Assembly (NCBI RefSeq): GCF_000720255.1
Contig: NZ_JOJE01000038.1
Location: forward strand, 1-64,000
Direction of reading: 5' to 3'
Length of the DNA: 64,000 nt
From: Streptomyces griseus subsp. griseus
GTDB lineage: Bacteria; Actinomycetota; Actinomycetes; Streptomycetales; Streptomycetaceae
The notes under the pieces were generated by a model. The model had not been told where the DNA came from, searched no databases, and was given only the letters and a program-made list of their open reading frames with translations. Each line of letters begins with the position of its first letter. Position 1 is the stretch's first letter. Made by a program: the position numbers and the translations under genes. Positions 34,196 through 42,663 of the stretch are shown piece by piece.

Positions 34196-35977
34196 CTACT
34201 TCTTCGGCGGTACCGCCGGCATCCCCAGGAACGGCAGTCGCAGCGCGCCGAACGCGTCCGCGGGGACCGTCGGGGACTGGGGTTCCACCGGCTTGAGGCG
34301 TTCGTAGGCCGCTCCCTGGGCGGGGCGGGGGTCGGTCTCGCCCTTGTTGGGCCAGAAGGACATCGCACGCTCCGCCTGGGCGGTGATCGTGAGGGACGGG
34401 TTCACTCCGAGGTTCGCGGAGACCGCGGAGCCGTCGACGACGGAGATGCCGGGGTGGCCGTAGAGGCGGTGGTACGGGTCGATGACGCCGGTGTCGCGGG
34501 AGGAACCGATGGGGCAGCCGCCCAGGAAGTGGGCGGTCAGAGGCGTGCCCATCAGCTCGCCCACGTTGGAGCCGGCGAAGCCGTTGATGTCGGCGGCCAG
34601 GGCTGACGCGGCCTCCGATGCGGCCCTGATCTGCTTGGGGTTGGGGGCGCCGTGGCCCTGTCGGGCGGTCAGCAGCCCCTTGCCCGCGCCCGTCGGCTTC
34701 AGGTACGTCGTCAGGGAGTTGTCCAGCGACTGCATCACCAGGCCGATGATGGTCCGCTCCGACCAGCGCCGGTTGGACAGGGAGCGGAGGACGAGCAGGG
34801 GGTGGCGGGCGGCGTTGCCCAGCCAGCCCAGCACCCTCGACGAGCCCTCCGCGTAAGGCACCTGAAGGATCGACAGGCCACCCATCGCGTTCGAGCCCCT
34901 GCCGTAGCGGACCGGCTCGATGTGGGTGTTCTCGTCCGGGTGGATGGAGGACGTGATGGCGACTCCCCTGGTGAAGTCGGCCTTCGGCTCGCCGGTCACC
35001 TTGCGGTAGCGCCGGTTGTCCGTCTGCGCTCCCACCAGCGCCTCGGAGTTGGTTCGGGTCAGCTCGCCCAGGCGGTCGGAGAGGTACGGCAGCTGTCCGT
35101 TCGCCTTCATCCGGTGGAGCAGGGTCTGGGTGCCGTAGGTGCCGGCCGCCAGGACCACCCTGCGGGCGGTGAACGTCCGCCCCTTCGACTTGCGGTCCTC
35201 CGTGGGCAGCGTGGCGATCGCGTAGCCGCCCCGCGAGTCGTCGGTCACCGACACGACCGTCGTCATGGGGTGCACGACCGCGCCCGCCTTCTGAGCGAGG
35301 TGGAGGTAGTTCTCGTTCAGCGTGTTCTTCGCGCCGTGACGGCAGCCCGTCATGCACTCGCCGCACTCGGCACAGGCCTTGCGGGAGGGTCCCGCCCCGC
35401 CGAAGTAGGGGTCGGGCACCTCCTCCCCCGGCTTCGCCCGCACCGTGCCCCCGGCGTCATCGCCGTCGCCGAAGAACACCCCCACCGGCGCCATGTGGAA
35501 GCTGTCCCCGACACCCATCCGCTCGGCGGCCGCCTTCAGATGGACGTCCGACGGGGTCATCGTCGGGTTCAGCCGTACGCCGAGCATGCGCTGCGCCTGG
35601 TCGTAGTACGGCTTCAGCTCGTCCTGCCAGTCGGTGATGTCACGCCACTGGGGGTCGTCGAAGAAGGGCTTCGGCGGTACGTAGAGGGTGTTGGCGTAGT
35701 TGAGGGAGCCGCCGCCCACGCCCGCGCCGGCCAGGACCATGACGTTGCCCAGCAGGTGGATGCGCTGGATTCCGTAAAGGCCGAGCCTGGGGGCCCAGAG
35801 GTAGTTCTTCAGATCCCAGGAGTTCTTGGGGAGGGTGGCGCGGGTGTAGCGGCGGCCGGCTTCCAGGACGCCGACGCTGTAGCCCTTCTCGGTGAGGCGC
35901 AGGGCGGTGACCGAGCCGCCGAAGCCCGATCCGACGACGATGACGTCGTAGTCGTAGGCGGGGGTGTCCTGGGGCAC
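34196..35977 (-). CDS. GMC-family FAD oxidoreductase (cholesterol-oxidase-like)
   Basis: 593 aa. The FAD dinucleotide fold is near the N-terminus: DVIVVGSGFGGS (~11-22) with a following VLEAGRR. AGVGGGSLNYANT and the C-terminal PSLTITAQAERAMSFWP are GMC-family regions. A CAECGECMTGCRHGAKNTL segment (CxxCxxCxxxC) occurs in the ChoD-like branch of the family; whether it holds an iron-sulphur cluster is not known to me. There is no clear signal peptide. It follows a succinate-semialdehyde-type dehydrogenase by 43 bp, so the two may oxidise an alcohol then an aldehyde. The substrate is unknown. Confidence 0.85.
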   Translation of the reverse strand: MPQDTPAYDYDVIVVGSGFGGSVTALRLTEKGYSVGVLEAGRRYTRATLPKNSWDLKNYLWAPRLGLYGIQRIHLLGNVMVLAGAGVGGGSLNYANTLYVPPKPFFDDPQWRDITDWQDELKPYYDQAQRMLGVRLNPTMTPSDVHLKAAAERMGVGDSFHMAPVGVFFGDGDDAGGTVRAKPGEEVPDPYFGGAGPSRKACAECGECMTGCRHGAKNTLNENYLHLAQKAGAVVHPMTTVVSVTDDSRGGYAIATLPTEDRKSKGRTFTARRVVLAAGTYGTQTLLHRMKANGQLPYLSDRLGELTRTNSEALVGAQTDNRRYRKVTGEPKADFTRGVAITSSIHPDENTHIEPVRYGRGSNAMGGLSILQVPYAEGSSRVLGWLGNAARHPLLVLRSLSNRRWSERTIIGLVMQSLDNSLTTYLKPTGAGKGLLTARQGHGAPNPKQIRAASEAASALAADINGFAGSNVGELMGTPLTAHFLGGCPIGSSRDTGVIDPYHRLYGHPGISVVDGSAVSANLGVNPSLTITAQAERAMSFWPNKGETDPRPAQGAAYERLKPVEPQSPTVPADAFGALRLPFLGMPAVPPKK

Positions 35978-36020
35978 GTTTGCTCCTCGTCGAGTGTCCG
36001 TGCGGGCCGGATGTGGTGGG

Positions 36021-37664
36021 TTACTTGAACCGGAACGCCTTCATCAGCCGCAGGCTCCTGCTCATGAACTGCGCGTACTTCTCGTCGTCCATGCCCAGGG
36101 ACGGCGCCATCGGGAGCAGGCGCTGCTGGGCGACGGTCTGGGCCTCGGTGTACTTGAGGATGCCCTCGGAGCCGTGGCGGCGGCCGAGGCCGGAGTCCTT
36201 CATGCCGCCCATGGGGGACTGGACGCTGCCGTAGGCCGGGGCATAGCCCTCGTTGACGTTGACGGTGCCGGTGCGCAGCCGGGCGGCGACCTCGCGGCCG
36301 CGGCGGCCGTCCTTCGTCCAGACCGACGCGTTCAGGCCGTACGGCGTGGAGTTGGCGAGCTCGATCGCCTCGTCGTCCGTGGCGAAGCGGTAGATCGAGA
36401 CGACCGGGCCGAAGGTCTCCTCCGTGCACACGGACATGGGTGCCTCGACGCCGTCGAGGATCGTGGGCTCGTAGAAGTACGGGCCGATGTCCGGGCGGGC
36501 CACGCCGCCCGCGACGAGCTTCGCACCCTTGGCGACGGCCTCGTCCACGTGTCGCCGCACCGTCTCCAACTGGCGTTCGCCGACGAGCGAGCCCATGTCC
36601 GCGCCGTAGGCGAGGGAGGTGCCGAGGCGCATGGCCTTGGTGCGGGCGGCGAAGCGCTCGACGAAGGCGTCCGCGATCGACTCGTGGACGTACAGCCGCT
36701 CGATGGAGATGCACAGCTGGCCGGCGGAGGAGAAGCAGGCGCGGACCGCGCCCGCGGCCGCCTTCTCCACATCGGCGTCCTCGAGGACCAGCATCGCGTT
36801 CTTGCCGCCGAGTTCGAGGGAGACGCCGATCAGACGGTCGGCGGCGCCCCGGGCGACCTCGCGGCCGGTGCGGGTGGAACCGGTGAAGGAGACGTAGTCG
36901 GCGTGCTTGACGACCTCGGGGCCGACGACGGGGCCCTCGCCGAGGACGACCTGGAAGACGTCGGCGGGCAGGCCGGCCTCGACGAGCAGGTCACGGGCCC
37001 ACAGGGCGGTCAGGCAGGTCTCCGTGTCCGGCTTCATGACCACCGCGTTGCCCGCGACGAACGCCGGGAGCGCGTCGCCGACCGACAGCTCCAGGGGGTA
37101 GTTCCAGGGGGCGATCTGGCCCACGACCCCGCGCGGGTGGCGCAGTTCGGTGACCTTGGTCAGGGTGGGCATGGCGCCGGCGTGCCGCTTGGGCCGCAGG
37201 TAGGCCGGGGCCTTGCGGCCGTAGTGGCGGGCCGCGACCGCGACGGCCTGGACCTCCTCGTGGGCGTGCAGACGGGCCTTGCCGGTCTCCAGCTGGATCA
37301 GGTCGAGGACTTCGGCCTGGCGCTCGAGGACCAGGTCGTGGAAGCGGAGCAGCACGGCCGCCCGCTGCCGTACGGGGGTCTGCGCCCAGACCGCCTGGGC
37401 GGCGCGGGCCCGCTCGTAGGCGAGGACCACGTCCTCGGGTGTGGACTCGGGCAGGTCGGCGAGCTTCTCGCCGGTGAACGGCGTGTGGTTGGCGGTCCGG
37501 CCGGAGCCGGTCACACCCTTGGTGAGCTGGGCGACCAGTTCGGGGGTGACCACGTCCGCGGCGGTGCGTACGCCGATGGGGGCGGGAGCGAGGGGGTTCG
37601 TGCCGGTGGCGGGAGCGCCCGTCGTCTCGGTGCCGGTCTTCTCGGGGGCCTGCGAGTCCGTCAT
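36021..37664 (-). CDS. gabD2: succinate-semialdehyde-type aldehyde dehydrogenase
   Basis: 547 aa from ATG 37664. An aldehyde dehydrogenase: the NAD-binding FTGSTRTGREVA segment, the general base Glu in LELGGKN and the nucleophile Cys in SSAGQLCISIERL. The C-terminal TPYGLNASVWT and GGMKDSGLGRRHG are conserved. The closest named type is the NADP-dependent succinate-semialdehyde dehydrogenase GabD2. An unusual ~35-residue low-complexity N-terminus precedes the fold. A TACCCT box 6 bases upstream of the ATG suggests a leaderless mRNA. It is likely cotranscribed with the GMC oxidoreductase. Confidence 0.87.
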   Translation of the reverse strand: MTDSQAPEKTGTETTGAPATGTNPLAPAPIGVRTAADVVTPELVAQLTKGVTGSGRTANHTPFTGEKLADLPESTPEDVVLAYERARAAQAVWAQTPVRQRAAVLLRFHDLVLERQAEVLDLIQLETGKARLHAHEEVQAVAVAARHYGRKAPAYLRPKRHAGAMPTLTKVTELRHPRGVVGQIAPWNYPLELSVGDALPAFVAGNAVVMKPDTETCLTALWARDLLVEAGLPADVFQVVLGEGPVVGPEVVKHADYVSFTGSTRTGREVARGAADRLIGVSLELGGKNAMLVLEDADVEKAAAGAVRACFSSAGQLCISIERLYVHESIADAFVERFAARTKAMRLGTSLAYGADMGSLVGERQLETVRRHVDEAVAKGAKLVAGGVARPDIGPYFYEPTILDGVEAPMSVCTEETFGPVVSIYRFATDDEAIELANSTPYGLNASVWTKDGRRGREVAARLRTGTVNVNEGYAPAYGSVQSPMGGMKDSGLGRRHGSEGILKYTEAQTVAQQRLLPMAPSLGMDDEKYAQFMSRSLRLMKAFRFK

Positions 37665-37810
37665 GCGCGCAGGGTATGACGCGAGGAGGACTTTGGGTAC
37701 CCGCCGGTAATAGGGATTCACCGGGTGCACACATGGCGCCAGTGGTCACTGGCAACGAACGCGCTGATCAGGGCGTTGAACGGTGCCGTTCCACCGACGC
37801 CGGTCGCGAT

Positions 37811-39568
37811 TCAGTCTTTCTCGATCTCCAGGCGGTCGCGGGCGCCCTTGAACACCGCCGTCCCCTTCTTCTCCGCCGGTGTCCCCTTGGGCATGGAGAC
37901 GCGCAGCTCGTACATGCGGCCGGCGTCGGTGCGGACGACCAGTTTCAGCACGCGGGTGGGCCTGCCGTCGGGGTCGTAGGTGGTGTCGGCGAGGACGGCC
38001 TCGTGGCCGTCGAAGGTGGTGCGCGTGTACTGGGGGGTGCCGTGCTCGTACTCGCCCCACAGTTCCGGTTGTTCGGCCTGCCCCTGGGCCGAGCCGGGTG
38101 CCTCGTCCCACTGGATGAGAGCGACCGCGATGCTGCCGTCGTCGCCGCCGTAGACGACCTGCCGGGAGGGGCCCTTCGCGACTCCCGTCTCGTACAGCCG
38201 CTCGTACGCGGTGGGAACGGAGAGGACGGCGCCCAGGTCCTTCTCCTGGTGGGCCTTCCAGGCACCGGAGGGCGCGCGGGCTCCGGAGGCCCCGGGGGTG
38301 TCGCGGCGCGCCGTGGTCTTCTCCGCGGCCGACGCGGAGCCTCCTTCGGTCTCCATCAGGGCGGAGGAGGTGCCGAGCCATACGCCGCCCAGGAGGAGCA
38401 CCCCGAGCAGGACTGCGGCGACGGGTGCGGTGCGGCGTTTGGGGCGGACTTCGGGCGTCGGGGCGGGAGGGGGAGCGGGGGCGGGGGCGGGCCCCTCCGA
38501 GGTCTCCCGGGACTCCGGCGAGTCCGGGGCATCAGGCGCACCCGGCACATCCGGCGCATCCGGGCCATCCGATCCATCCGGGCCATCCGGGGCACCCGAG
38601 GCACCCGAGGCACCCGAGGCACCCGAGGCACCCGAGGCACCCGAGGCACCCGAGGCACCCGAAGCATCCTCCGGGTCCGGCGCCTTCGTCGGTACGGCTC
38701 GGCCCTCGGCCACCGCCTTCAGTGCCGCCGCGACCTCCTCCGCGCCGGGCCGCCGGTCGGGGTCCCTATCCAGGAGCCCTACGAGGAGGGGGCCGAGCGG
38801 GCCCGCCTGCTTCGGCTCGGGCGGGTCGGCGGCGAGGATCGCGGCGACCGTGGACTCCGGGGTCGTACGACGGAAGGGGGACTCACCCTCCACGGCGGCC
38901 TGCAGGAGGACGCCCAGGGACCACAGGTCGGAGGCCGGGCCGGCGGGTCCTCCTCCCGACATCCGCTCGGGGGCGACGAACTCCAGTGAGCCGACGAACT
39001 CCCCACTCGCGGTGAGGGATTCCTCGCCCTGGACGTGAGCGATGCCGAAGTCGGTGAGGACGACACGGCCGTGCGCGCCGAGCAGGACGTTGGCCGGTTT
39101 CACGTCCCGGTGCACGATGCCGACGGCGTGGGCGGCACGCAGGGCGCCGAGAACGGCGAGGCCGATACGGGCGGACTCGGCGGGGTCCAGGGGGCCGCGT
39201 CGGAGTACCTCGTGCAGGGACTCTCCGCGCACCAACTCCATGACGATCCAGGGCAGTCCGTCCACCACACCCTGCGCGCCCCCGTCCTCCTCCTCGACGA
39301 CGACGTCGTGGATCGTGACGGCGCAGGGGTGGTCGACACGCGCCGCGGCGCGAGCCTCGCGGTAGAGGCGGTGGGCGGCCCGCCGACGGTGCTCGTCCTC
39401 GGGGTCGCCGGACAACCGGGGTTGTTTGACGGCGACTTCGCGGTCCACGAGCTCGTCGTGCGCCCGCCACACGGTGCCCATCCCGCCGGAGCCGATGCGT
39501 TCGACGAGCCGGTAACGCCCGCCGATCGTCCGCCCCGTACCGCCGCCGGGGTCCCCGTCGTTGCTCAT
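37811..39568 (-). CDS. receptor Ser/Thr protein kinase with ASG-repeat juxtamembrane linker
   Basis: 585 aa. Eukaryotic-type kinase domain at ~16-285: GSGGMG (26-31), Lys48, HRDVKPAN (Asp155) and DFG (173-175), followed by the activation loop SGEFVGSLEF and APE. A linker of eight ASG repeats plus degenerate DGP/DAP repeats lies before a single transmembrane helix (~390-412). The extracellular domain of ~150 residues resembles those of the five kinases at 42664-53014. No PASTA repeats. It is the sixth of the family in the window and stands apart, near the glycosyltransferase. Its role is likely in wall or sporulation control by analogy with the SCO4775-4779 cluster. Confidence 0.9.
   Translation of the reverse strand: MSNDGDPGGGTGRTIGGRYRLVERIGSGGMGTVWRAHDELVDREVAVKQPRLSGDPEDEHRRRAAHRLYREARAAARVDHPCAVTIHDVVVEEEDGGAQGVVDGLPWIVMELVRGESLHEVLRRGPLDPAESARIGLAVLGALRAAHAVGIVHRDVKPANVLLGAHGRVVLTDFGIAHVQGEESLTASGEFVGSLEFVAPERMSGGGPAGPASDLWSLGVLLQAAVEGESPFRRTTPESTVAAILAADPPEPKQAGPLGPLLVGLLDRDPDRRPGAEEVAAALKAVAEGRAVPTKAPDPEDASGASGASGASGASGASGASGASGAPDGPDGSDGPDAPDVPGAPDAPDSPESRETSEGPAPAPAPPPAPTPEVRPKRRTAPVAAVLLGVLLLGGVWLGTSSALMETEGGSASAAEKTTARRDTPGASGARAPSGAWKAHQEKDLGAVLSVPTAYERLYETGVAKGPSRQVVYGGDDGSIAVALIQWDEAPGSAQGQAEQPELWGEYEHGTPQYTRTTFDGHEAVLADTTYDPDGRPTRVLKLVVRTDAGRMYELRVSMPKGTPAEKKGTAVFKGARDRLEIEKD
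38591..38662 (-). repeat. 9-bp tandem repeat coding (Ala-Ser-Gly)8 in the kinase linker
   Basis: Eight exact copies of GGCACCCGA (38591-38662), read on the minus strand as Ala-Ser-Gly repeats. Degenerate 9-bp relatives continue to about 38525. Copy number is likely to vary between strains. Confidence 0.9.
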
Positions 39569-40261
39569 GCCTCATGCCTACCGTGCGGGGCGCCCGCTTG
39601 TCGACGCGAACATGCCCAGCCCGTGGATACCGACGGGGCCGGTCCTGGCACCGGCCGCCGCGCGGGAAGTACCGCCTCGACCGCGGCCGGGCGCACTCGC
39701 CGCTCGCGGAGTCGCCGGAGGTGGTGCGGTGAATGACGGGGGCGGTGACGGGCGGCCGAAACCGGCGGTGCTGGCGACCCCGCGACGACGGCCGCTTTGC
39801 GTGCCCTCCACGCCAATCTGGCGACCGTGTGCGGGGAAACCGGATACGGCATCCCGTATGCGCTGTCGCGCGCCTTCAGTCGAAGAGGCCGGAATCACCC
39901 GGGCCGGTTTCGCGGAATAAAGCATTCCGCGGTCTCGGTATGAATCTCGTACAAAATCGAGTCCTTACCGTTACCCGACCCCGTAACCCAGGCGTCACAA
40001 GCGCCAAACGATCAACGCACCGCGCTTCACCACAAACCGGGGCGAACGACCTGCAAAATCTGTGATGGAGATCACGCAATTGGCCGGTTTTGATCGGCCA
40101 GTTCACCGCCGAGTCATAGGCATCTCATGATACCTTCACATTCCCATTGGCGTCTTCCCCAAGCAAATGGCACCCGAGCCGTCGTACCAGAACCAAGACC
40201 GTCGGTGTTGAGGCCGTCCATCCAGGTGGGGTGCTGCCCCTTATTCCTGGAGAGCTTGACG
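39569..40261. other. 693-bp regulatory region upstream of the glycosyltransferase
   Basis: No gene seen. The right half is markedly AT-richer. It holds an inverted repeat GTTAC-N8-GTAAC (39970-39987), a CRP-like site at 40061-40076 and a TTGGCCG...CGGCCA hairpin (about 40080-40097). Confidence 0.5.
40061..40076. promoter_or_regulatory. CRP-like binding site
   Basis: TGTGATGGAGATCACG at 40061-40076: a GTGAT-N4-ATCAC inverted repeat. It agrees with the CRP/FNR-type TGTGA-N6-TCACA pattern except at the last base. Streptomyces Crp is known to act in germination and differentiation. It lies ~185 bp upstream of the glycosyltransferase start. Confidence 0.45.
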
Positions 40262-42268
40262 ATGGCCACCCCCACCGTTTCGGTAATTATCGCTGCCTAC
40301 AACGCGATGCCTTATCTGACGCGGTGCCTCGAATCCGTCGTCGAACAGACCATTGGTCAGTCCGCGCTGGAAGTGATCGTCGTCAACGACGGTTCGACGG
40401 ACGGAACACCCGACGAGCTCGAGCGCTTCGCGGGCCTCTACCCGAAGCTCATACGCGTCTTCCACCAGGAGAATTCCGGCGGCCCCTCCGCCCCCCGCAA
40501 CGTCGGTCTCGGCCACGCCCGGGGCGAGTACGTGTTCTTCCTCGACGCCGACGACTGGCTGGGCACGGAGACCCTGGAACGCATGGTCGCCATGTCCCGG
40601 GAGAACGGCACCGACATCGTCCTCGGCAAGATGGTCGGCGTGAACGGTCGCGGCCTGCCCGCCTCGATGTTCAAGAGCACCCAGCCCAAGACCGATGTCT
40701 TCCACTCCCGCGTCTACTGGGCCCTCAACCCGCTCAAGCTGTTCCGCCGCGAGCTGATCGAGAAGAACAACCTCCGCTTCCCGACCGGTCTGCCCATCGG
40801 CGAGGACCAGCCGTTCACGGCCCTGGCGTACCTGGCGGCCAAGGGCGGCATCTCCGTCATCGCCGACTACGACTGCCTGTTCTGCACCCTGCGCGACGAC
40901 GGCGGCAACACCACCTCGCGCACCAAGGGCTCGGAGCCGCGGCTGCGGTTCCTGCCGACCATGATCGACCTGCTCCTGGAGAACGTGCCGCCGGGCCGCG
41001 ACCGCGACCACCTGGCCCACCGTCACCTCACCATCGAGGTGCAGAACCTCCTGGCCCACATCTCGCGCGAGCCGGCCGACGAGGCCGACAAGACCCTCGC
41101 CCGGCTCGCCGACACCATCGAACCGCTCTGGCACGAGGGCATCAACGACCACCTCTCCGCGATGGCCCGGCTGCGGCTGTACCTCGTCCGGCACAAGATG
41201 CTCGACGAGTCCATGGAACTCCTGCGCTTCGAACGCTCGCTGGCCAAGCGCAAGGTGTCCACGCCCGTCCTCGTCGAGAACGGCCGGATCTACGCGCGCT
41301 ACCCCTTCTTCCGCGACCCCGAGCACGTCGTCCCCGACGAGTGCTACGACGTCACGGACGCGATCGGTGTACGCCACCACGTCAGCCGCGTCGAGCTCAC
41401 CGGCTCCACCCTGCACCTGGCCGGCCACGGCTACCTGCACCGCGTGGAGACCCGCGACGTGACGACCGAGCTGGTGCTGCGCGAGCGCGACACCAAGGTC
41501 GAGTACCGGCTGCCCGTGCGGCACACCGAGACGCCCGGCCTGGGCTCCGACGAGGACGAGGGCGTCTACGTCTACGACAACGCCGGCTTCGAGGCCGCGA
41601 TCGACATCGACACCGCCGCCGACGGCAAGCCCCTCGCCGACGGCCTCTGGGACATCTCCCTCGCTATCGGAGCCCAGAGCGCGGTCCGCGAGGTCCGCAT
41701 CGGCAGCAAGCGCGCCAAGAACCTCAGCGGCAAGCCGGAGACGCAGGTCGTCCAGACCGTCAAGGGCAACCGCGCGGCCACCGTGTACACCACCAAGCCG
41801 TTCGGCAACTACACCCTCGACCTCGGCGAGCAGAAGCACAAGGTCGCCCGGCACCTCCTCATCGACTCGGCCCGCTGGTCCGCCAACGACAACTCCGAGC
41901 TGGTCATCAGCGGCCACAGCACGCTCACGGCGTTCCCCGAGGGCGAGCTCACCGCCGTACTGACCAGCGACAGCGGCGAGAGCGCGGCGTTCACCGCCGA
42001 ACGCACCCCGCACACCGAGCTGTTCACCATCCGTGTCCAGGTCGGCCGGCTCACCCCCGGACTGTGGACCGGCGAACTGCGCCTCGGCACCGCCTGGTCC
42101 GTCCCGCTCCCGCCGCTCCCCCTCACCCTGGAAGCGGCCAAGTGGCGCAAGGGCGGCAAGCCCTGGTACGCCAAGTCGATCCCCAGCAAGGGCAAGACCA
42201 AGAGCTTCGCCCTCCGCGTCGACAAGGTCGACCTGGTCCGCGCGGTCCTCGGCCGCCTCTCACGCTGA
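40262..42268 (+). CDS. family 2 glycosyltransferase with long C-terminal beta-rich region
   Basis: 668 aa from ATG 40262 with GGAGAG upstream. The N-terminal ~230 residues are a GT-A domain: VSVIIAAYNAMPYL, VNDGSTDGTPDE, the metal-binding DADD (95-98), and GEDQPFTALAYLA for the catalytic region. The remaining ~430 residues are helical then beta-rich (repeated LTGSTLHLAGHGYLHR, LLIDSARWSANDNSELVISGHS), like wall-polymer glycosyltransferases of actinobacteria. It probably adds sugars to a teichoic acid-like or other wall glycopolymer. No signal peptide; cytoplasmic face of the membrane. A partial decayed copy lies directly downstream. Confidence 0.9.
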   Translation: MATPTVSVIIAAYNAMPYLTRCLESVVEQTIGQSALEVIVVNDGSTDGTPDELERFAGLYPKLIRVFHQENSGGPSAPRNVGLGHARGEYVFFLDADDWLGTETLERMVAMSRENGTDIVLGKMVGVNGRGLPASMFKSTQPKTDVFHSRVYWALNPLKLFRRELIEKNNLRFPTGLPIGEDQPFTALAYLAAKGGISVIADYDCLFCTLRDDGGNTTSRTKGSEPRLRFLPTMIDLLLENVPPGRDRDHLAHRHLTIEVQNLLAHISREPADEADKTLARLADTIEPLWHEGINDHLSAMARLRLYLVRHKMLDESMELLRFERSLAKRKVSTPVLVENGRIYARYPFFRDPEHVVPDECYDVTDAIGVRHHVSRVELTGSTLHLAGHGYLHRVETRDVTTELVLRERDTKVEYRLPVRHTETPGLGSDEDEGVYVYDNAGFEAAIDIDTAADGKPLADGLWDISLAIGAQSAVREVRIGSKRAKNLSGKPETQVVQTVKGNRAATVYTTKPFGNYTLDLGEQKHKVARHLLIDSARWSANDNSELVISGHSTLTAFPEGELTAVLTSDSGESAAFTAERTPHTELFTIRVQVGRLTPGLWTGELRLGTAWSVPLPPLPLTLEAAKWRKGGKPWYAKSIPSKGKTKSFALRVDKVDLVRAVLGRLSR

Positions 42269-42294
42269 GGCGCGTGGGCTCATCTCGCACTGAC

Positions 42295-42323
42295 GCGCGC
42301 GGCGCTGTCGCAGCGCCGCGCGC
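42295..42323 (+). terminator. terminator of the glycosyltransferase gene
   Basis: GCGCGCGGCGCTG (42295-42307), loop TCG, CAGCGCCGCGCGC (42311-42323), a perfect 13-bp stem 26 bp after the stop. Confidence 0.7.
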
Positions 42324-42350
42324 CTGCACCCCCCACCTCGACGTCACTGG

Positions 42351-42586
42351 GCGAACGAGCTCGACCGTCTGGCCGAGGCCCACCCGGACCTCTTACCCGT
42401 CATCCACCAGGAGAACTCCGACGGCCCCTCGAAGCCCAGGAACGCATGGTCACCATGGCGCAGGAGAACGGCACCGACGTCATCCTCGGCAAGACGGCCG
42501 GAATCGGTGGCCGCAGCGCGCCGAAGTCGATGGTCCGGCGCTCACTGTTCGAGCAGCACGGCATGCGCTTCGCGACACATCCGTTC
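42351..42586 (+). pseudogene. decayed glycosyltransferase fragment
   Basis: Residues NELDRLAEAHPDLLPVIHQE then NSDGPSKPRN match positions ~50-80 of the intact enzyme at 40262 (DELERFAGLYPKLIRVFHQE...). A frame shift follows and ERMVTMAQENGTDVILGKTA matches its ~103-122. The segment between (GLGHARGEYVFFLDADDWLG) is deleted, at a shared GAACG. A later deletion joins to RRSLFEQHGMRFATHPF, matching RRELIEKNNLRFPTG. It has lost the DADD motif, so it is a remnant of a tandem copy or of a relative. Confidence 0.8.
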
Positions 42587-42663
42587 GCACGTCACACGCG
42601 CACGTCGAACAACCCCGCGCAGCACGCCCGCGGGACGCGAACCGTCCGCGTCCACGGGATGTC

